NCBI GenBank assembly: GCA_943788755.1
Contig: CALSRM010000003.1
Coordinates: forward strand, 682,001 to 746,000
Reading direction: 5' to 3'
Origin: an uncultured Flavobacteriales bacterium
GTDB taxonomy: Bacteria > Bacteroidota > Bacteroidia > Flavobacteriales_D > Parvicellaceae
Length of the DNA: 64,000 nucleotides
Both the position numbers and the translations under genes were made by a program. Under the pieces are notes generated by a model. That model was not told where the DNA came from. It searched no databases and worked only from the letters and a program-made list of their open reading frames with translations. Positions 1-8,782 of this stretch are shown in pieces (position 1 is the first letter of the stretch; every line of letters starts with the position of its first letter).

Positions 1-2176
1 CCAAGCAAAAGTAGATTCATTGAATCAGGCGATCAAAACTGCAAAGCATGATTCTACATTAGTTGCGTCTTGGATCGCGTGGGACAACATAATCTATCTA
101 ACAGACCCTGAGCTCGATTTCATCTTGAATCAAAAAATAGACAGTCTTTGTGAATTAAACCTTGACAATAACCTCAGTAAACAGGAAAAAACGTTTTTCC
201 TCAAGTCTAAAAGTGTTGCTCTTAATAACATTGGTATTATCTATAAACACCAAGGTGACTTTGCAAAAGCCATCGAGTACTATTCTGAAAGCCAAAAAAT
301 ACGAGAGGAAATAGAAGATAAACCTGGCATCGCTGCAACTTTAAATAACATTGGACTTATTTATCGAGACCAAGGCGACTTTGCTAAAGCCATTGAATAC
401 TATTCTAAAAGTCTAAAAATACGAGAGGAAATAGGAGACAAACTAGGCGTTGCTATGTCCTTAAACAATATTGGGATTATCTATAAAGACCAAGGCGATT
501 TTACGAAAGCCATTGATTACTATTTTAAAAGCTTAAAAATAAAAGAGGAGCTTGGTGACAAAAAAGGAATCTCTGCCTCTTTCAACAACATTGGGGGCAC
601 CTATGCTAACCAAGGGGATTATACTAAAGCCATTGATTACCACTCTAAAAGTCTAAAAATAGATGAGGAGCTTGGTGACAAAAAAGGAATCGCTATCTCT
701 TTAAATAACATTGGGTTTATCTATGCTAACCAAGAGGAATTTGCTAAAGCCATTGAGTACTATTCTAAAAGCCTTAAAATAGACGAGAAAATCGGAAACA
801 AATTAGGTATCGCTAGCTCTTTAAATGACATTGGGGGTGTCTATGCTAGCTGCGGGGATTATGCTAAAGCATTAGGCTATTGTTTGCGTTCATTGTCCAT
901 TGCCCAAGAAGTAAATGCAGTTGCTCAAACAAGGCGATCTGCTAAATCCCTTTGGACAATAAATAAAAAACTAAATCGCCATAAAGAAGCGCTTGAGATG
1001 CATGAGCTCTATATTACAATGCGTGATAGCATTAATTCTGAAGAAAATCGAAAAGAAGTTATTCGTCAAGAACTGAAATATAATTATGAAAAACAAGCAG
1101 ACTCAATTGCAATAGAGCTAAGTAAAAAAGAGGAGCTCTCTAAAGCCGAACAAAAGCGAAAAGAAGACCTCGCTACTAAGGAAAATGAAAAGAAAAATCT
1201 GATTATAGCTGCTGGTGCTGGGCTCCTAGTGCTGACCCTCATCTTTACCCTTTTTGTGATTAATCGCCTAAGGATAACTCGAAAACAGAAAAGCACCATA
1301 GAAGATCAAAAAAAAATAGTAGAAAAAGCCCACAAAGAAACTGAACGACAAAAGCACCTGATAGTAGAAGTACACACCGAAATAACAGATAGTATTAAAT
1401 ACGCTAAGCGCTTGCAAGATGCTATCCTCCCCTCTTTTGAAGAAGTCAACAAGTATCTGCCAAATAACTTTATTCTGTTTAAGCCCAAAGACCTGGTAAG
1501 CGGAGACTTCTATTGGTTTGAACAGTCAAGTGGCACGGCTTATTTAGCTGCTGCCGATTGCACTGGTCATGGCGTGCCTGGAGCTATGGTAAGCGTAGTG
1601 TGCTCTAATGCTCTCAATAGGTGTGTAAAAGAATTTGGAATTACGGAACCCTCTAAAATACTGGACAAAACAAGAGAACTAGTCATAGAAACCTTTGCTA
1701 ATAGCAGTGATGAAGTAAAAGACGGAATGGACATTGCTCTATGTGCTTTTAAGGACAACAAGGTTATCTATTCAGGAGCCAATAATCCCCTATGGATTGT
1801 GCGAAAAACAGATTTAATTACCGAAGCACAAAAACAAGAACGAAGCACCGTTATTGAAAATGAGCTGTCTTTAATTGAATACAAAGCAAATAAACAGCCC
1901 ATTGGACTCTATAATGGCATGAAGAAGTTTCGCCAAGAAATAATAGAATTACAGCCTGGAGATAGCATCTACTTTTTTACAGATGGATTTGCGGATCAGT
2001 TTGGAGGAGAAAAAGGGAAGAAATTCAAGTACAAGCCTTTTAAACGTTTCTTAATTGAACTACAAACAAAACCCATGAAAGTTCAAGAACAACTTATTTC
2101 TACCACCTTCGAAAACTGGAGAGGACAGCTAGAGCAGATAGATGATGTTTGCATAATAGGTGTGAAATTTGAGTAA
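1..2176 (+). CDS. TPR-repeat membrane sensor with C-terminal SpoIIE/PP2C phosphatase domain (5' end outside window)
   Basis: The reading frame is open from base 2, so the gene starts before the window; the TTG at 20 is only the first start-like codon. Seen: six tetratricopeptide repeats of 40 residues between about 200 and 940 bp (each with NNIG, GDFAKAI and YYSKSLKI-like blocks), a charged coiled-coil stretch, one transmembrane segment near 1195-1262 (LIIAAGAGLLVLTLIFTLFV), a second coiled coil, then a SpoIIE-type PP2C phosphatase domain from about 1395 to the end. The phosphatase shows VSGDFYW, DCTGHGVPGAM, DGMDIALC and FTDGFADQ, which carry the metal-binding aspartates. Known of the family: such proteins dephosphorylate serine/threonine on anti-sigma-factor antagonists or other partners; the TPRs bind peptide partners, probably outside the inner membrane. 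The target is unknown, and no anti-sigma gene is adjacent. Confidence 0.9.
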   Translation, partial: QAKVDSLNQAIKTAKHDSTLVASWIAWDNIIYLTDPELDFILNQKIDSLCELNLDNNLSKQEKTFFLKSKSVALNNIGIIYKHQGDFAKAIEYYSESQKIREEIEDKPGIAATLNNIGLIYRDQGDFAKAIEYYSKSLKIREEIGDKLGVAMSLNNIGIIYKDQGDFTKAIDYYFKSLKIKEELGDKKGISASFNNIGGTYANQGDYTKAIDYHSKSLKIDEELGDKKGIAISLNNIGFIYANQEEFAKAIEYYSKSLKIDEKIGNKLGIASSLNDIGGVYASCGDYAKALGYCLRSLSIAQEVNAVAQTRRSAKSLWTINKKLNRHKEALEMHELYITMRDSINSEENRKEVIRQELKYNYEKQADSIAIELSKKEELSKAEQKRKEDLATKENEKKNLIIAAGAGLLVLTLIFTLFVINRLRITRKQKSTIEDQKKIVEKAHKETERQKHLIVEVHTEITDSIKYAKRLQDAILPSFEEVNKYLPNNFILFKPKDLVSGDFYWFEQSSGTAYLAAADCTGHGVPGAMVSVVCSNALNRCVKEFGITEPSKILDKTRELVIETFANSSDEVKDGMDIALCAFKDNKVIYSGANNPLWIVRKTDLITEAQKQERSTVIENELSLIEYKANKQPIGLYNGMKKFRQEIIELQPGDSIYFFTDGFADQFGGEKGKKFKYKPFKRFLIELQTKPMKVQEQLISTTFENWRGQLEQIDDVCIIGVKFE

Positions 2177-2267
2177 CATTGGAAGCAAAGCAATAAGAGC
2201 TAGATTTAATAATATAATTTAAATACTTACTAACATTTTTAACTACCGACTATCAAGTTTGAAAAAA

Positions 2268-2870
2268 ATGGACCTATTTAATGATACTCCAAGTTCTAAC
2301 ATTTTACCTTTTGATGGTGAAGTAAAATATTATGGAAGGATTATTAACAATGAAAACTCTAAACACTATTTCGAACGATTATTAAATAATATTCAATGGG
2401 AAAATGACAAAGCAATCATTTTTGGAAAATTGATTATTACAAAACGAAAAGTAGCTTGGTATGGAGACAAACCATTTGATTACACATATTCAAAAACCAC
2501 TAAATTGGCTCTGCCCTGGACCAAAGAGCTTTTGGAGCTAAAAAACATTATAGAAAACAAAACAGGAGAAAAATTTAACTCTTGTTTACTTAATTTATAT
2601 CACAACGGAGGAGAGGGAATGACATGGCATAGTGATGATGAACAAAATTTAAAAAAAAATGGAGCAATTGGTTCATTGAGCTTTGGAGCAGAACGTAAGT
2701 TTTCATTTAAACATAAAGAAACAAAACAAACTGTTTGTGTTTATTTAGAAAGAGGCAGCCTGCTAATTATGAAAGGAAAGACACAAACAAATTGGCTCCA
2801 CTGCATGCCACCGACTAAAAAAATAAAAATACCTAGAATAAATTTAACATTTAGAACTATTGAAATTTAG
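2268..2870 (+). CDS. alkB: AlkB-like 2-oxoglutarate/Fe(II) dioxygenase (DNA/RNA alkylation repair)
   Basis: About 200 residues, the usual size for bacterial AlkB-like proteins. The jelly-roll core carries the iron-binding H-x-D in MTWHSDDEQN (about residues 121-123), the distal His in WLHCMPP, and the 2-oxoglutarate-binding Arg in PRINLTFR near the C-terminus. LNLYHNGGEGM before the HxD is the usual nucleotide-recognition region. The family removes methyl groups from N1-methyladenine and N3-methylcytosine by oxidation. I chose ATG 2268; an in-frame TTG at 2259 would add three residues. It stands alone, between a phosphatase gene and tRNA-Phe. A role in RNA rather than DNA repair cannot be excluded. 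Confidence 0.88.
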   Translation: MDLFNDTPSSNILPFDGEVKYYGRIINNENSKHYFERLLNNIQWENDKAIIFGKLIITKRKVAWYGDKPFDYTYSKTTKLALPWTKELLELKNIIENKTGEKFNSCLLNLYHNGGEGMTWHSDDEQNLKKNGAIGSLSFGAERKFSFKHKETKQTVCVYLERGSLLIMKGKTQTNWLHCMPPTKKIKIPRINLTFRTIEI

Positions 2871-2950
2871 TTTTGCAAATGAGCGCAAAAACACGAATGC
2901 TGCAACCTTAGCCCAATTCAGTAAGAAATTAACTTTAGTATATTTCATAA

Positions 2951-2982
2951 AAAAAGGAACTACATTTCTGTAATTCCTTTTT
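2951..2982. terminator. Rho-independent terminator downstream of tRNA-Phe and alkB-like gene
   Basis: An inverted repeat (AAAAAGGAA, one mismatch, TACA / TGTA, TTCCTTTTT) with a 4-base loop has A/T tracts on both sides. It lies 8 bp past the 3' end of the minus-strand tRNA and 80 bp after the plus-strand alkB-like stop, so it could serve both. Confidence 0.7.
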
Positions 2983-2990
2983 ATTTCTTG

Positions 2991-3063
2991 TGTCACCTCC
3001 AGGGATCGAACCAGGGACACATGGATTTTCAGTCCATTGCTCTACCAACTGAGCTAAGGTGAC
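2991..3063 (-). tRNA. tRNA-Phe (anticodon GAA)
   Basis: On the minus strand the 73-nt cloverleaf is complete. The acceptor stem is GTCACCT / AGGTGAC with discriminator A, the D arm has TAGCTCAGTTGGTAGAGC, the anticodon stem ATGGA / TCCAT encloses loop CTGAAAA with anticodon GAA, and the T arm has GGTTCGATCC. CCA is not encoded, as is common in Bacteroidota. Confidence 0.96.
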
Positions 3064-3132
3064 TACCTTAATCGGCAGCAAAGATAGAAATAAATTCAAA
3101 TTCACAAACTTGGAGGATAAAAGATTCTTTAT

Positions 3133-3867
3133 TTAGTCATTAAACAACTTAATCACAGCCGATTTGTCGCTTTCTACAGCATGTAAGAGGTACGCTCCAG
3201 ACTTCGGTAAGGTTATAATTATTTCGCTATTTGTTTTTTTGTCTTCCTGAATTAGCGAACCTTTAGCATCGTATAATTGAAAGTGCCTTTGTGCTGCCTT
3301 ATTAAACAGTAGCTTATAATTATTTTGAACCTTATGAATTTCAAACGCTAATTTATTTTCGTTGATTCCAGTTGTGTTAATTGTCACTTGCTGTGTTACG
3401 GTGTCAGAATCACAGCCATTTGTTGCTATAAGTTCTACGTTGTATACGCCATCGTTTGCGTAGGTGTAAGAAAATGAAGCTGCTGTTTCTGTACTTCCGT
3501 CATCTAAATCCCAACTATAAGTAGTTCCGTTTGTTCCGTTTTCAGAAAATACAGTACTGCCACTAACGGTATTAAAGGTAAAGCTAGCAACAACATCGTT
3601 ATCTCCAATACGCCATGTGCTTAAGCTGTCTAAAACCACCAATTCTGCTGCTTCCTGTAAAATGGCTGCATCAATTGCAGTAACAGTAGAAATGAAAGAA
3701 GCTCCAACAGGAGATTCTCGGAACATTGAAGCATAGTGCACACAAGCCGCTAAATAACTTCCGTTTATGCTTGGATGACTTTCATCTGCACTATACAATT
3801 CTATAGTTGGATAATTATCTCTAATGTATTTCCATGCTAGCCCCAACGGGAGAAACCGAACAGTCAT
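3133..3867 (-). CDS. SGNH hydrolase, C-terminal part (catalytic Asp/His, PKD domain, T9SS sorting domain); frameshifted from the upstream part
   Basis: Continuation of the hydrolase that begins at 4375, in a different frame; matching protein resumes at about 3844 (LAWKYIRDNYP), so the ATG at 3867 is not a real start. It holds the block-V residues (SADESHPSINGSYL, catalytic Asp and His), a PKD-like domain (TTYSWDLDDGSTE and SYTYANDGVYNVELIAT), and a C-terminal domain ending KSGAYLLHAVESDKSAVIKL, typical of T9SS type A sorting signals. The domains predict a secreted, cell-surface or released esterase. The break lies at the run of four C (four G on the coding strand) at 3841-3844; removing one base restores one protein of about 415 residues. 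Confidence 0.8.
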   Translation of the reverse strand: MTVRFLPLGLAWKYIRDNYPTIELYSADESHPSINGSYLAACVHYASMFRESPVGASFISTVTAIDAAILQEAAELVVLDSLSTWRIGDNDVVASFTFNTVSGSTVFSENGTNGTTYSWDLDDGSTETAASFSYTYANDGVYNVELIATNGCDSDTVTQQVTINTTGINENKLAFEIHKVQNNYKLLFNKAAQRHFQLYDAKGSLIQEDKKTNSEIIITLPKSGAYLLHAVESDKSAVIKLFND

Positions 3868-4375
3868 TATCAGCGGACATTTCCATATAGCTCTCTCTCA
3901 ATCGCCCTTGCATTCCATCATATGTGCAAAGAGGAGGATAGGAGGCACAATTACCTGCATCTCCATTTTTTCTCCCCCAGGTCATGTAAAACAATGGTTC
4001 GGCGCAAGCGTTAGCGGATTTAATCGAGTCAACTAAAATTTGCGCATATGGATAAACTTCTGTGGCAACTTGCGAAGGAGGAAAAGAAGGCTTTTGCGAT
4101 TGTTCTTGCAAGACCACGAAATCCCAATCCCCTTGAGCAACTTTAGCCAAAGAAGTTGCATTTGTGGCATGACCTTGATACGTATAACCACCAGGCGTAT
4201 TTGAGTCATAATTAATAGTATCGCCCAAAGACAGTGCTAAATTGTAAGTTAGCAATGGAAGGTTGTTTACTCCCGTGTAGCTATTTCCAAGGAATAACAC
4301 ATTTTTTGTTTGTGCAAATGAGGTGCTGATAAAGATTGTGAAAGTTGCAATTAAAATGCGTTTTAAATTTTTCAT
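3821..4375 (-). CDS. SGNH/GDSL-type hydrolase, N-terminal part (signal peptide and catalytic Ser)
   Basis: Begins with a signal peptide (MKNLKRILIATFTIFISTSF, then AQ), followed by VLFLGNSYTGVNNLP, a block-I SGNH motif with the nucleophile Ser in the GNSYT form, then GDWDFVVLQEQSQ and FYMTWGRKNGD, as in secreted DUF4886-like SGNH enzymes. This part reads correctly to about 3844 and then runs into a stop in the wrong frame. Together with the next frame it makes one secreted hydrolase. The substrate cannot be told from the sequence; relatives act on esters in polysaccharides or lipids. Frameshift by assembly error or a recent mutation are both possible. Confidence 0.78.
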   Translation of the reverse strand: MKNLKRILIATFTIFISTSFAQTKNVLFLGNSYTGVNNLPLLTYNLALSLGDTINYDSNTPGGYTYQGHATNATSLAKVAQGDWDFVVLQEQSQKPSFPPSQVATEVYPYAQILVDSIKSANACAEPLFYMTWGRKNGDAGNCASYPPLCTYDGMQGRLRESYMEMSADNDCSVSPVGASMEIH

Positions 4376-4532
4376 GGATTAATTATATGCTATTGAAACG
4401 GAAAGAAGTTTCAATGGTTGCTAAACTTGTTTTATAGAATGTGTCTATCTAGCAAGAGGGTAACATCATTATATGGGGTTTTACTATTTATAAAAAGAAA
4501 AGGAGAATCCCGCTCTCCTTAATAAAATCCTT

Positions 4533-4540
4533 TAATTTTG
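4533..4540 (+). promoter_or_regulatory. Candidate -7 element (TAATTTTG) for the histidine kinase gene
   Basis: Matches the Bacteroidota consensus TAnnTTTG and ends 10 bp before the ATG at 4551, leaving at most a very short leader. No clear -33 TTTG is seen at the usual distance. Confidence 0.4.
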
Positions 4541-4550
4541 TAGTAATTCA

Positions 4551-5453
4551 ATGACTACAAATAAAGCACATAACAGGTCCTTACTCATTTTCTATTTATT
4601 AGTAGGTTATGTCGTGTTGCAGTTTAGCTGGTGGGCATACCATATTTATACATTAGCCCAAGAAGTAGCTAAAGAAGAGAGTTTTGTTCAGCGCAAAATC
4701 ATGATGATTACTGGAGAAGCTTTGGTCTTCTTTTTGATTCTGGCGGTTGGCGTGTATTTTGTTCGTAAGACCTTTAATAAGGAATTGGAGTTAGCCAAAG
4801 AAAAGAAGAACTTTATCTTATCTGTAACACACGAATTAAAAACTCCTATCGCTTCCTCTAAGTTATTTGCTGAAACCATTTTGAGCAGGGACATTTCAAA
4901 GGAGAAAAGAGATGACATTCTCGATAAAATTATAAAAGACCAAATAAGGTTGGAGAAACTGGTTGAAAATATTTTACTCATTTCAAAAGTGGAAGAACAT
5001 AAACAGCATTTAGAACGAGAAAAAGTCAACTGCCGTGAATTTATCGAATCTGTAATAAAGGGGCTGGGCCTATCTGAGACTGCAAAGTTTGATATTGATT
5101 CGGAGATGGAGATAAAGATAGATCGTTTTTACTTTACATCGGTTATTCAAAACCTACATGAGAATGCGATAAAGTATTCTACAGATAAAGAAGAAATTGT
5201 TTGGTCAGCTCATCAGCTAGGGAATTCGATTTTTATCCAAATAAAAGACCAAGGAGTAGGAGTTCCTACCAATCAACGAGAGAAGATTTTTGATTTGTTT
5301 CATCGCATTGGTGATGAGAACACAAGAGACACAAAAGGTACAGGCGTAGGACTATATATCGTTCAGAAAATAGTGGCCCTGCATAACGGAGATATAAAAG
5401 TAAAAGACAATCAACCGCAAGGGAGTATTTTTGAAATAGAATTACCGCAATGA
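4551..5453 (+). CDS. Two-component sensor histidine kinase
   Basis: 300 residues. Two transmembrane segments (about residues 10-35 and 50-70) enclose a very short external loop, so a large ligand domain is absent. The HisKA H-box is FILSVTHELKTPIASS with His near residue 93. The ATPase domain shows the N-box NLHENAIKYSTD, G1 IKDQGVGVP and G2 GTGVGLYIVQKI. Such kinases autophosphorylate the H-box His and pass phosphate to a response regulator; none is encoded here, so it is an orphan in this window. The stop overlaps the gpmI start by 4 bp (ATGA), so the two are probably co-translated. The signal sensed is unknown, perhaps membrane state. Confidence 0.92.
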   Translation: MTTNKAHNRSLLIFYLLVGYVVLQFSWWAYHIYTLAQEVAKEESFVQRKIMMITGEALVFFLILAVGVYFVRKTFNKELELAKEKKNFILSVTHELKTPIASSKLFAETILSRDISKEKRDDILDKIIKDQIRLEKLVENILLISKVEEHKQHLEREKVNCREFIESVIKGLGLSETAKFDIDSEMEIKIDRFYFTSVIQNLHENAIKYSTDKEEIVWSAHQLGNSIFIQIKDQGVGVPTNQREKIFDLFHRIGDENTRDTKGTGVGLYIVQKIVALHNGDIKVKDNQPQGSIFEIELPQ

Positions 5454-5971
5454 AAAAAACAGTTTTGTTAATCCTAGATGGCTGGGGGAAAGGAAGAGGT
5501 GATGAAACCGATGGGATTCATTTAGCGAATACCCCTTTTATGGACGGTTTATATAACAGCTATCCAAATTCTACTTTGGTAACTTACGGAGAAGCTGTTG
5601 GTTTGCCAGAAGGCCAAATGGGTAACTCTGAAGTTGGGCATTTAAACATTGGAGCGGGAAGAGTTGTTTATCAAGATCTGGTTAAAATAAACAACGCAAT
5701 TAAGGATAAATCCTTTTTTGAAAACGAGACTTTACTTAAAGCGATAAAAGCGGCTAAAGAGGGAAACAAAAAAGTTCATTTAATGGGTTTGGTTTCCAAA
5801 GGCGGTGTGCATTCTTCTCAAGAACATTTATATGCTTTATGTGATTTGCTTGCGCAAAATGATGTAGAGAATTCTTATGTCCATGCGTTTACAGACGGAA
5901 GAGATTGCGACCCTAAATCTGGCTTGGGATATATTTCTGAATTAGAAAATTACCATCTAGAAGGTAAGTAA
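5450..5971 (+). CDS. gpmI: 2,3-bisphosphoglycerate-independent phosphoglycerate mutase, N-terminal part (frameshifted gpmI)
   Basis: GpmI converts 3-phosphoglycerate to 2-phosphoglycerate in glycolysis using two Mn ions and a phosphoserine. This part has the metal-binding LILDGWGKG at the N-terminus, the phosphorylated Ser in GQMGNSEVGHLNIGAGR (about residue 59), and HAFTDGRDCDPKSG. It ends prematurely at TAA 5969-5971 just where homologs continue with a TKIATVIGRYYAMDRD-like block; that block is present in the next frame. Removing one A of the pair at 5966-5967 gives EGSNTKIATVIGRYY and restores the gene. Because the enzyme is normally essential here, I suspect an assembly indel. Overlaps the kinase stop by 4 bp. 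Confidence 0.88.
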   Translation: MKKTVLLILDGWGKGRGDETDGIHLANTPFMDGLYNSYPNSTLVTYGEAVGLPEGQMGNSEVGHLNIGAGRVVYQDLVKINNAIKDKSFFENETLLKAIKAAKEGNKKVHLMGLVSKGGVHSSQEHLYALCDLLAQNDVENSYVHAFTDGRDCDPKSGLGYISELENYHLEGK

Positions 5972-6008
5972 CACAAAAATAGCTACTGTTATCGGTCGAT
6001 ATTATGCA

Positions 6009-6950
6009 ATGGATAGAGACAAGCGTTGGGAAAGAATTAAAAAGGCGCATAGCCTTTTAACCAAAGGAGAGGGGCGTAAATTTTCTTCAGCTGTTGAAGC
6101 CATTGAATCTAGTTACAGCATCAATATTACAGACGAATTTATTGAGCCAAGCGTTATTGAAAATGCGCAAATTGAAGAAGGGGATATTGTTATTTGTTTC
6201 AATTTTAGAACAGATCGCTGCCGTGAAATTACTATGGCTTTAACGCAACAAAATTATCCAGATCAAGAAATGAATGCTGTGGATTTGCATTATGTTACGA
6301 TGACGAATTATGACAATACATTTAAGGGTGTACATGTAATTTACGATAAAGAAAACCTTAAAATGACAATGGGAGAGGTGCTGTCAAAACAAGGATTGAA
6401 GCAAATTCGAATGGCAGAAACCGAGAAATACCCGCACGTTACTTTCTTTTTTAGCGGTGGTCGTGAAGCAGCGTTTGAAGGAGAAAACCGCATTATGGCA
6501 AACTCCCCAAAAGTTGCGACCTACGATTTACAACCAGAAATGAGCGCTCCAGAATTGACAGATAAAATTTGCGCTGAATTGCAGGCTGGAGATGCAGATT
6601 ACATTTGTTTAAACTATGCCAATTGTGATATGGTTGGCCATACGGGTGTTCCTAAAGCAATTATTAAAGCTTGCGAAACTGTAGATTCTTGTGTTGAACG
6701 AGTTGTTAAAACAGGATTAGATAATGATTACGCATTTGTAATTATCGCAGATCATGGAAATTCAGATAATATGCTCAACTTAGACAGAAGTCCGAATACG
6801 GCACACTCAATGAATCCTGTGCCATGTATTGTGATAGATGATAGATTTACACACATCGAAAATGGAAGTTTAGCAGATGTTTCTCCAACCCTATTAAAAA
6901 TGATGGGCGTTGAGCAACCAAAAGAGATGACAGGGAAGGCTTTGGTGTAA
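6009..6950 (+). CDS. gpmI: 2,3-bisphosphoglycerate-independent phosphoglycerate mutase, C-terminal part (frameshifted gpmI)
   Basis: Continuation of gpmI after the frameshift; homologous sequence resumes at about 5967, upstream of the in-frame ATG at 6009, so that ATG is internal to the true protein. It shows FNFRTDRCREIT, TEKYPHVTFFFSGG, the metal-binding NCDMVGHTG and IIADHGNSDNM, and the C-terminal NTAHSMNPVPCIV, all hallmarks of GpmI of the alkaline phosphatase superfamily. Joined with the first part it makes about 500 residues, the normal length. Converges on the minus-strand adhesin gene with no gap. Confidence 0.88.
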   Translation: MDRDKRWERIKKAHSLLTKGEGRKFSSAVEAIESSYSINITDEFIEPSVIENAQIEEGDIVICFNFRTDRCREITMALTQQNYPDQEMNAVDLHYVTMTNYDNTFKGVHVIYDKENLKMTMGEVLSKQGLKQIRMAETEKYPHVTFFFSGGREAAFEGENRIMANSPKVATYDLQPEMSAPELTDKICAELQAGDADYICLNYANCDMVGHTGVPKAIIKACETVDSCVERVVKTGLDNDYAFVIIADHGNSDNMLNLDRSPNTAHSMNPVPCIVIDDRFTHIENGSLADVSPTLLKMMGVEQPKEMTGKALV

Positions 6951-8648
6951 TTACCGGATTAATTGCAGATAACCAGAGAGAGTTTTTTGTATAACCGTGT
7001 CCTTATGTTCTGTATATTGATATTTAGGAGAGTTAGGTGAAACAACAATATAATAAACTCCTTCTTTTAAATCGTTTCCAGATTTATAATGTGTGCCATC
7101 CCAATCGTTTTGATAGTCCTCCATGTAATAAACAATTTTCCCCCATCGATTGTAAATTGTAATTGTCGGATTAGGATAATCATCTAAGTTTACGGCACTG
7201 TATAAATCATTCATTCCGTCTCCATTTGGCGTAAACACATTTGCTATTGCAACAGGACACTGAACCCAAACTTCAGAGGTTTCTAATATCCGAAGACTTC
7301 CGCAAGCATCTGTAACATTAGCATTGTAAAAAGTAGTGATATCGGGTGAGACTAAAACCGTATCTCCAATTCCTCCATTGTTGTTCCAAGAGACATAATA
7401 GGGCTGCCATCCTCCAGCTATTTCTGCAACTAATTGACCTGTTTCGGGCGGGCAAATATTAATACTATCCACGGTTAGGGCAGCATTTAATTGATCAATA
7501 CTCTGAATGTATAATGTTGCCGTATTACACCCTAAATTACCCAAAAGGGTTATTTCCAAAGTATCCATGTCTTCAAATAAAAAGTCTTGGAGAATCGTTA
7601 CCCAAATAGTGTCGCTTGCCACACCAACCGGTAAAATAATACTATCAGGAAATGATAAATAATCATCATACATTTCTGCATTTCCATCAATTGTAAAACG
7701 AATGGTGTCAGCCTCGTTTACATTTGAAGAAGAAAAAACAAAACCGGCTTGCCCACAAGCTTCTCCGATTATATTACCTCCTTGGACTCCAGCAAAATTA
7801 GCAAAACTAGAAACCCCTATTCCATCAGAACCAAGGCTTCCTGCTTTCAAAAAAACAGCAGAAGCTAATGTGCCATCTCCACAATCAGCAATAGCAAACC
7901 TAAAGTGGTAGTTTTCACCACATTCAACGGGGTACTTAACTTTAACTACCGTGGTAAAACCATTTAAACTAACAGTAGTATTGGCTGGGTTATCAATATA
8001 ATATTGGCTGTTTAATCCAGGGTGTACAGAGCTAATCGTAATTGGGTCTGTTGTATTTGGTATTAAAGCTACATTAACAGCGCCATTGGGGAAGCCAGCT
8101 GGGCTAGAATAAGGGCCTGAAATTCCAGGCCCACTCAAAAAGAATGAAAAGACGTCATTATATTGCGTGTTTACGTAAGTCAGATATTCATCGGAAGCGA
8201 AAACAAATTCAAATTCAACCGTATCTCCCACAACTTGGAAATCAAAGTTTAAATCTGCCAAATCGTGTGTTACTGTAATTTGATTCGCACTGGGATTGCT
8301 TGTTACCGATTGAGCAACTGTAATTAAATCACTGTCGGTTTGGCTTACTGGAGTAGAAAAGTTATCCGTTCCTGTTCCTCCAGGAACTATTGTAGCGATA
8401 TCGGCAGTATACATTACAACTCCCGAATCCAGTCCAATATTGGAATTAACTCCATTAAAAAACCCAATTTGCGTTGGGTCTCCCGAAAAAGTGATATTAG
8501 AAGCAGAGACCCCGTTTCCTAAAAGGATGTCTTCTACAAGGTATTGTTCACTGTCGTAGGGAGCAGAATTTGATACGTTAATCTGACTTATTCCCGCAAT
8601 AGGCAGAGCAATAGGCAGCAGTAAAAAGAGCGCAATAAATAATTTCAT
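6951..8648 (-). CDS. Secreted choice-of-anchor L protein with gliding-motility-type C-terminal domain
   Basis: About 565 residues from ATG 8648, which gives a clean signal peptide (MKLFIALFLLLPIALPIAGI, then SQ); the frame is open further up to 8777 but that extension is implausible. After the signal comes a choice-of-anchor L domain (YLVEDILLGNGVSASNITF, GVVMYTADI, FVFASDEYLTY), then a Calx-beta-like stretch, and from about residue 470 the CHU_C/gliding-motility C-terminal domain (VFTPNGDGMNDLY, IYNRWGKIVYY, DWDGTHYKSG, LKEGVYYIV). The family is exported by the type IX system to the cell surface and serves in adhesion or motility. No enzyme domain is visible. Convergent with gpmI. Confidence 0.88.
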   Translation of the reverse strand: MKLFIALFLLLPIALPIAGISQINVSNSAPYDSEQYLVEDILLGNGVSASNITFSGDPTQIGFFNGVNSNIGLDSGVVMYTADIATIVPGGTGTDNFSTPVSQTDSDLITVAQSVTSNPSANQITVTHDLADLNFDFQVVGDTVEFEFVFASDEYLTYVNTQYNDVFSFFLSGPGISGPYSSPAGFPNGAVNVALIPNTTDPITISSVHPGLNSQYYIDNPANTTVSLNGFTTVVKVKYPVECGENYHFRFAIADCGDGTLASAVFLKAGSLGSDGIGVSSFANFAGVQGGNIIGEACGQAGFVFSSSNVNEADTIRFTIDGNAEMYDDYLSFPDSIILPVGVASDTIWVTILQDFLFEDMDTLEITLLGNLGCNTATLYIQSIDQLNAALTVDSINICPPETGQLVAEIAGGWQPYYVSWNNNGGIGDTVLVSPDITTFYNANVTDACGSLRILETSEVWVQCPVAIANVFTPNGDGMNDLYSAVNLDDYPNPTITIYNRWGKIVYYMEDYQNDWDGTHYKSGNDLKEGVYYIVVSPNSPKYQYTEHKDTVIQKTLSGYLQLIR

Positions 8649-8725
8649 CAAGAATTGTTTAATTGCACAAAGGACGCATAATAAAAACAAATAGTTGCTT
8701 GATTCAAATAAAGAATACAAGGTTA

Positions 8726-8755
8726 TTTTTGTACTCCTATATTCTCTTATATTTG
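8726..8755 (+). promoter_or_regulatory. Candidate promoter of the M20 peptidase gene
   Basis: TTTTTG at 8726-8731 and TATATTTG at 8748-8755 match the Bacteroidota -33 (TTTG) and -7 (TAnnTTTG) elements; the 16-bp spacing is a little short. The ATG follows 27 bp downstream. Confidence 0.5.
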
Positions 8756-8782
8756 TGTTAATCAATTTAAGTAACATTTTTT

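Noticed and set aside
4500-4520. Hairpin AAGGAGA / TCTCCTT just before the histidine kinase gene
   Set aside because: The T-rich side faces the minus strand, but no minus-strand gene ends there; it may be chance. Not listed as a terminator.
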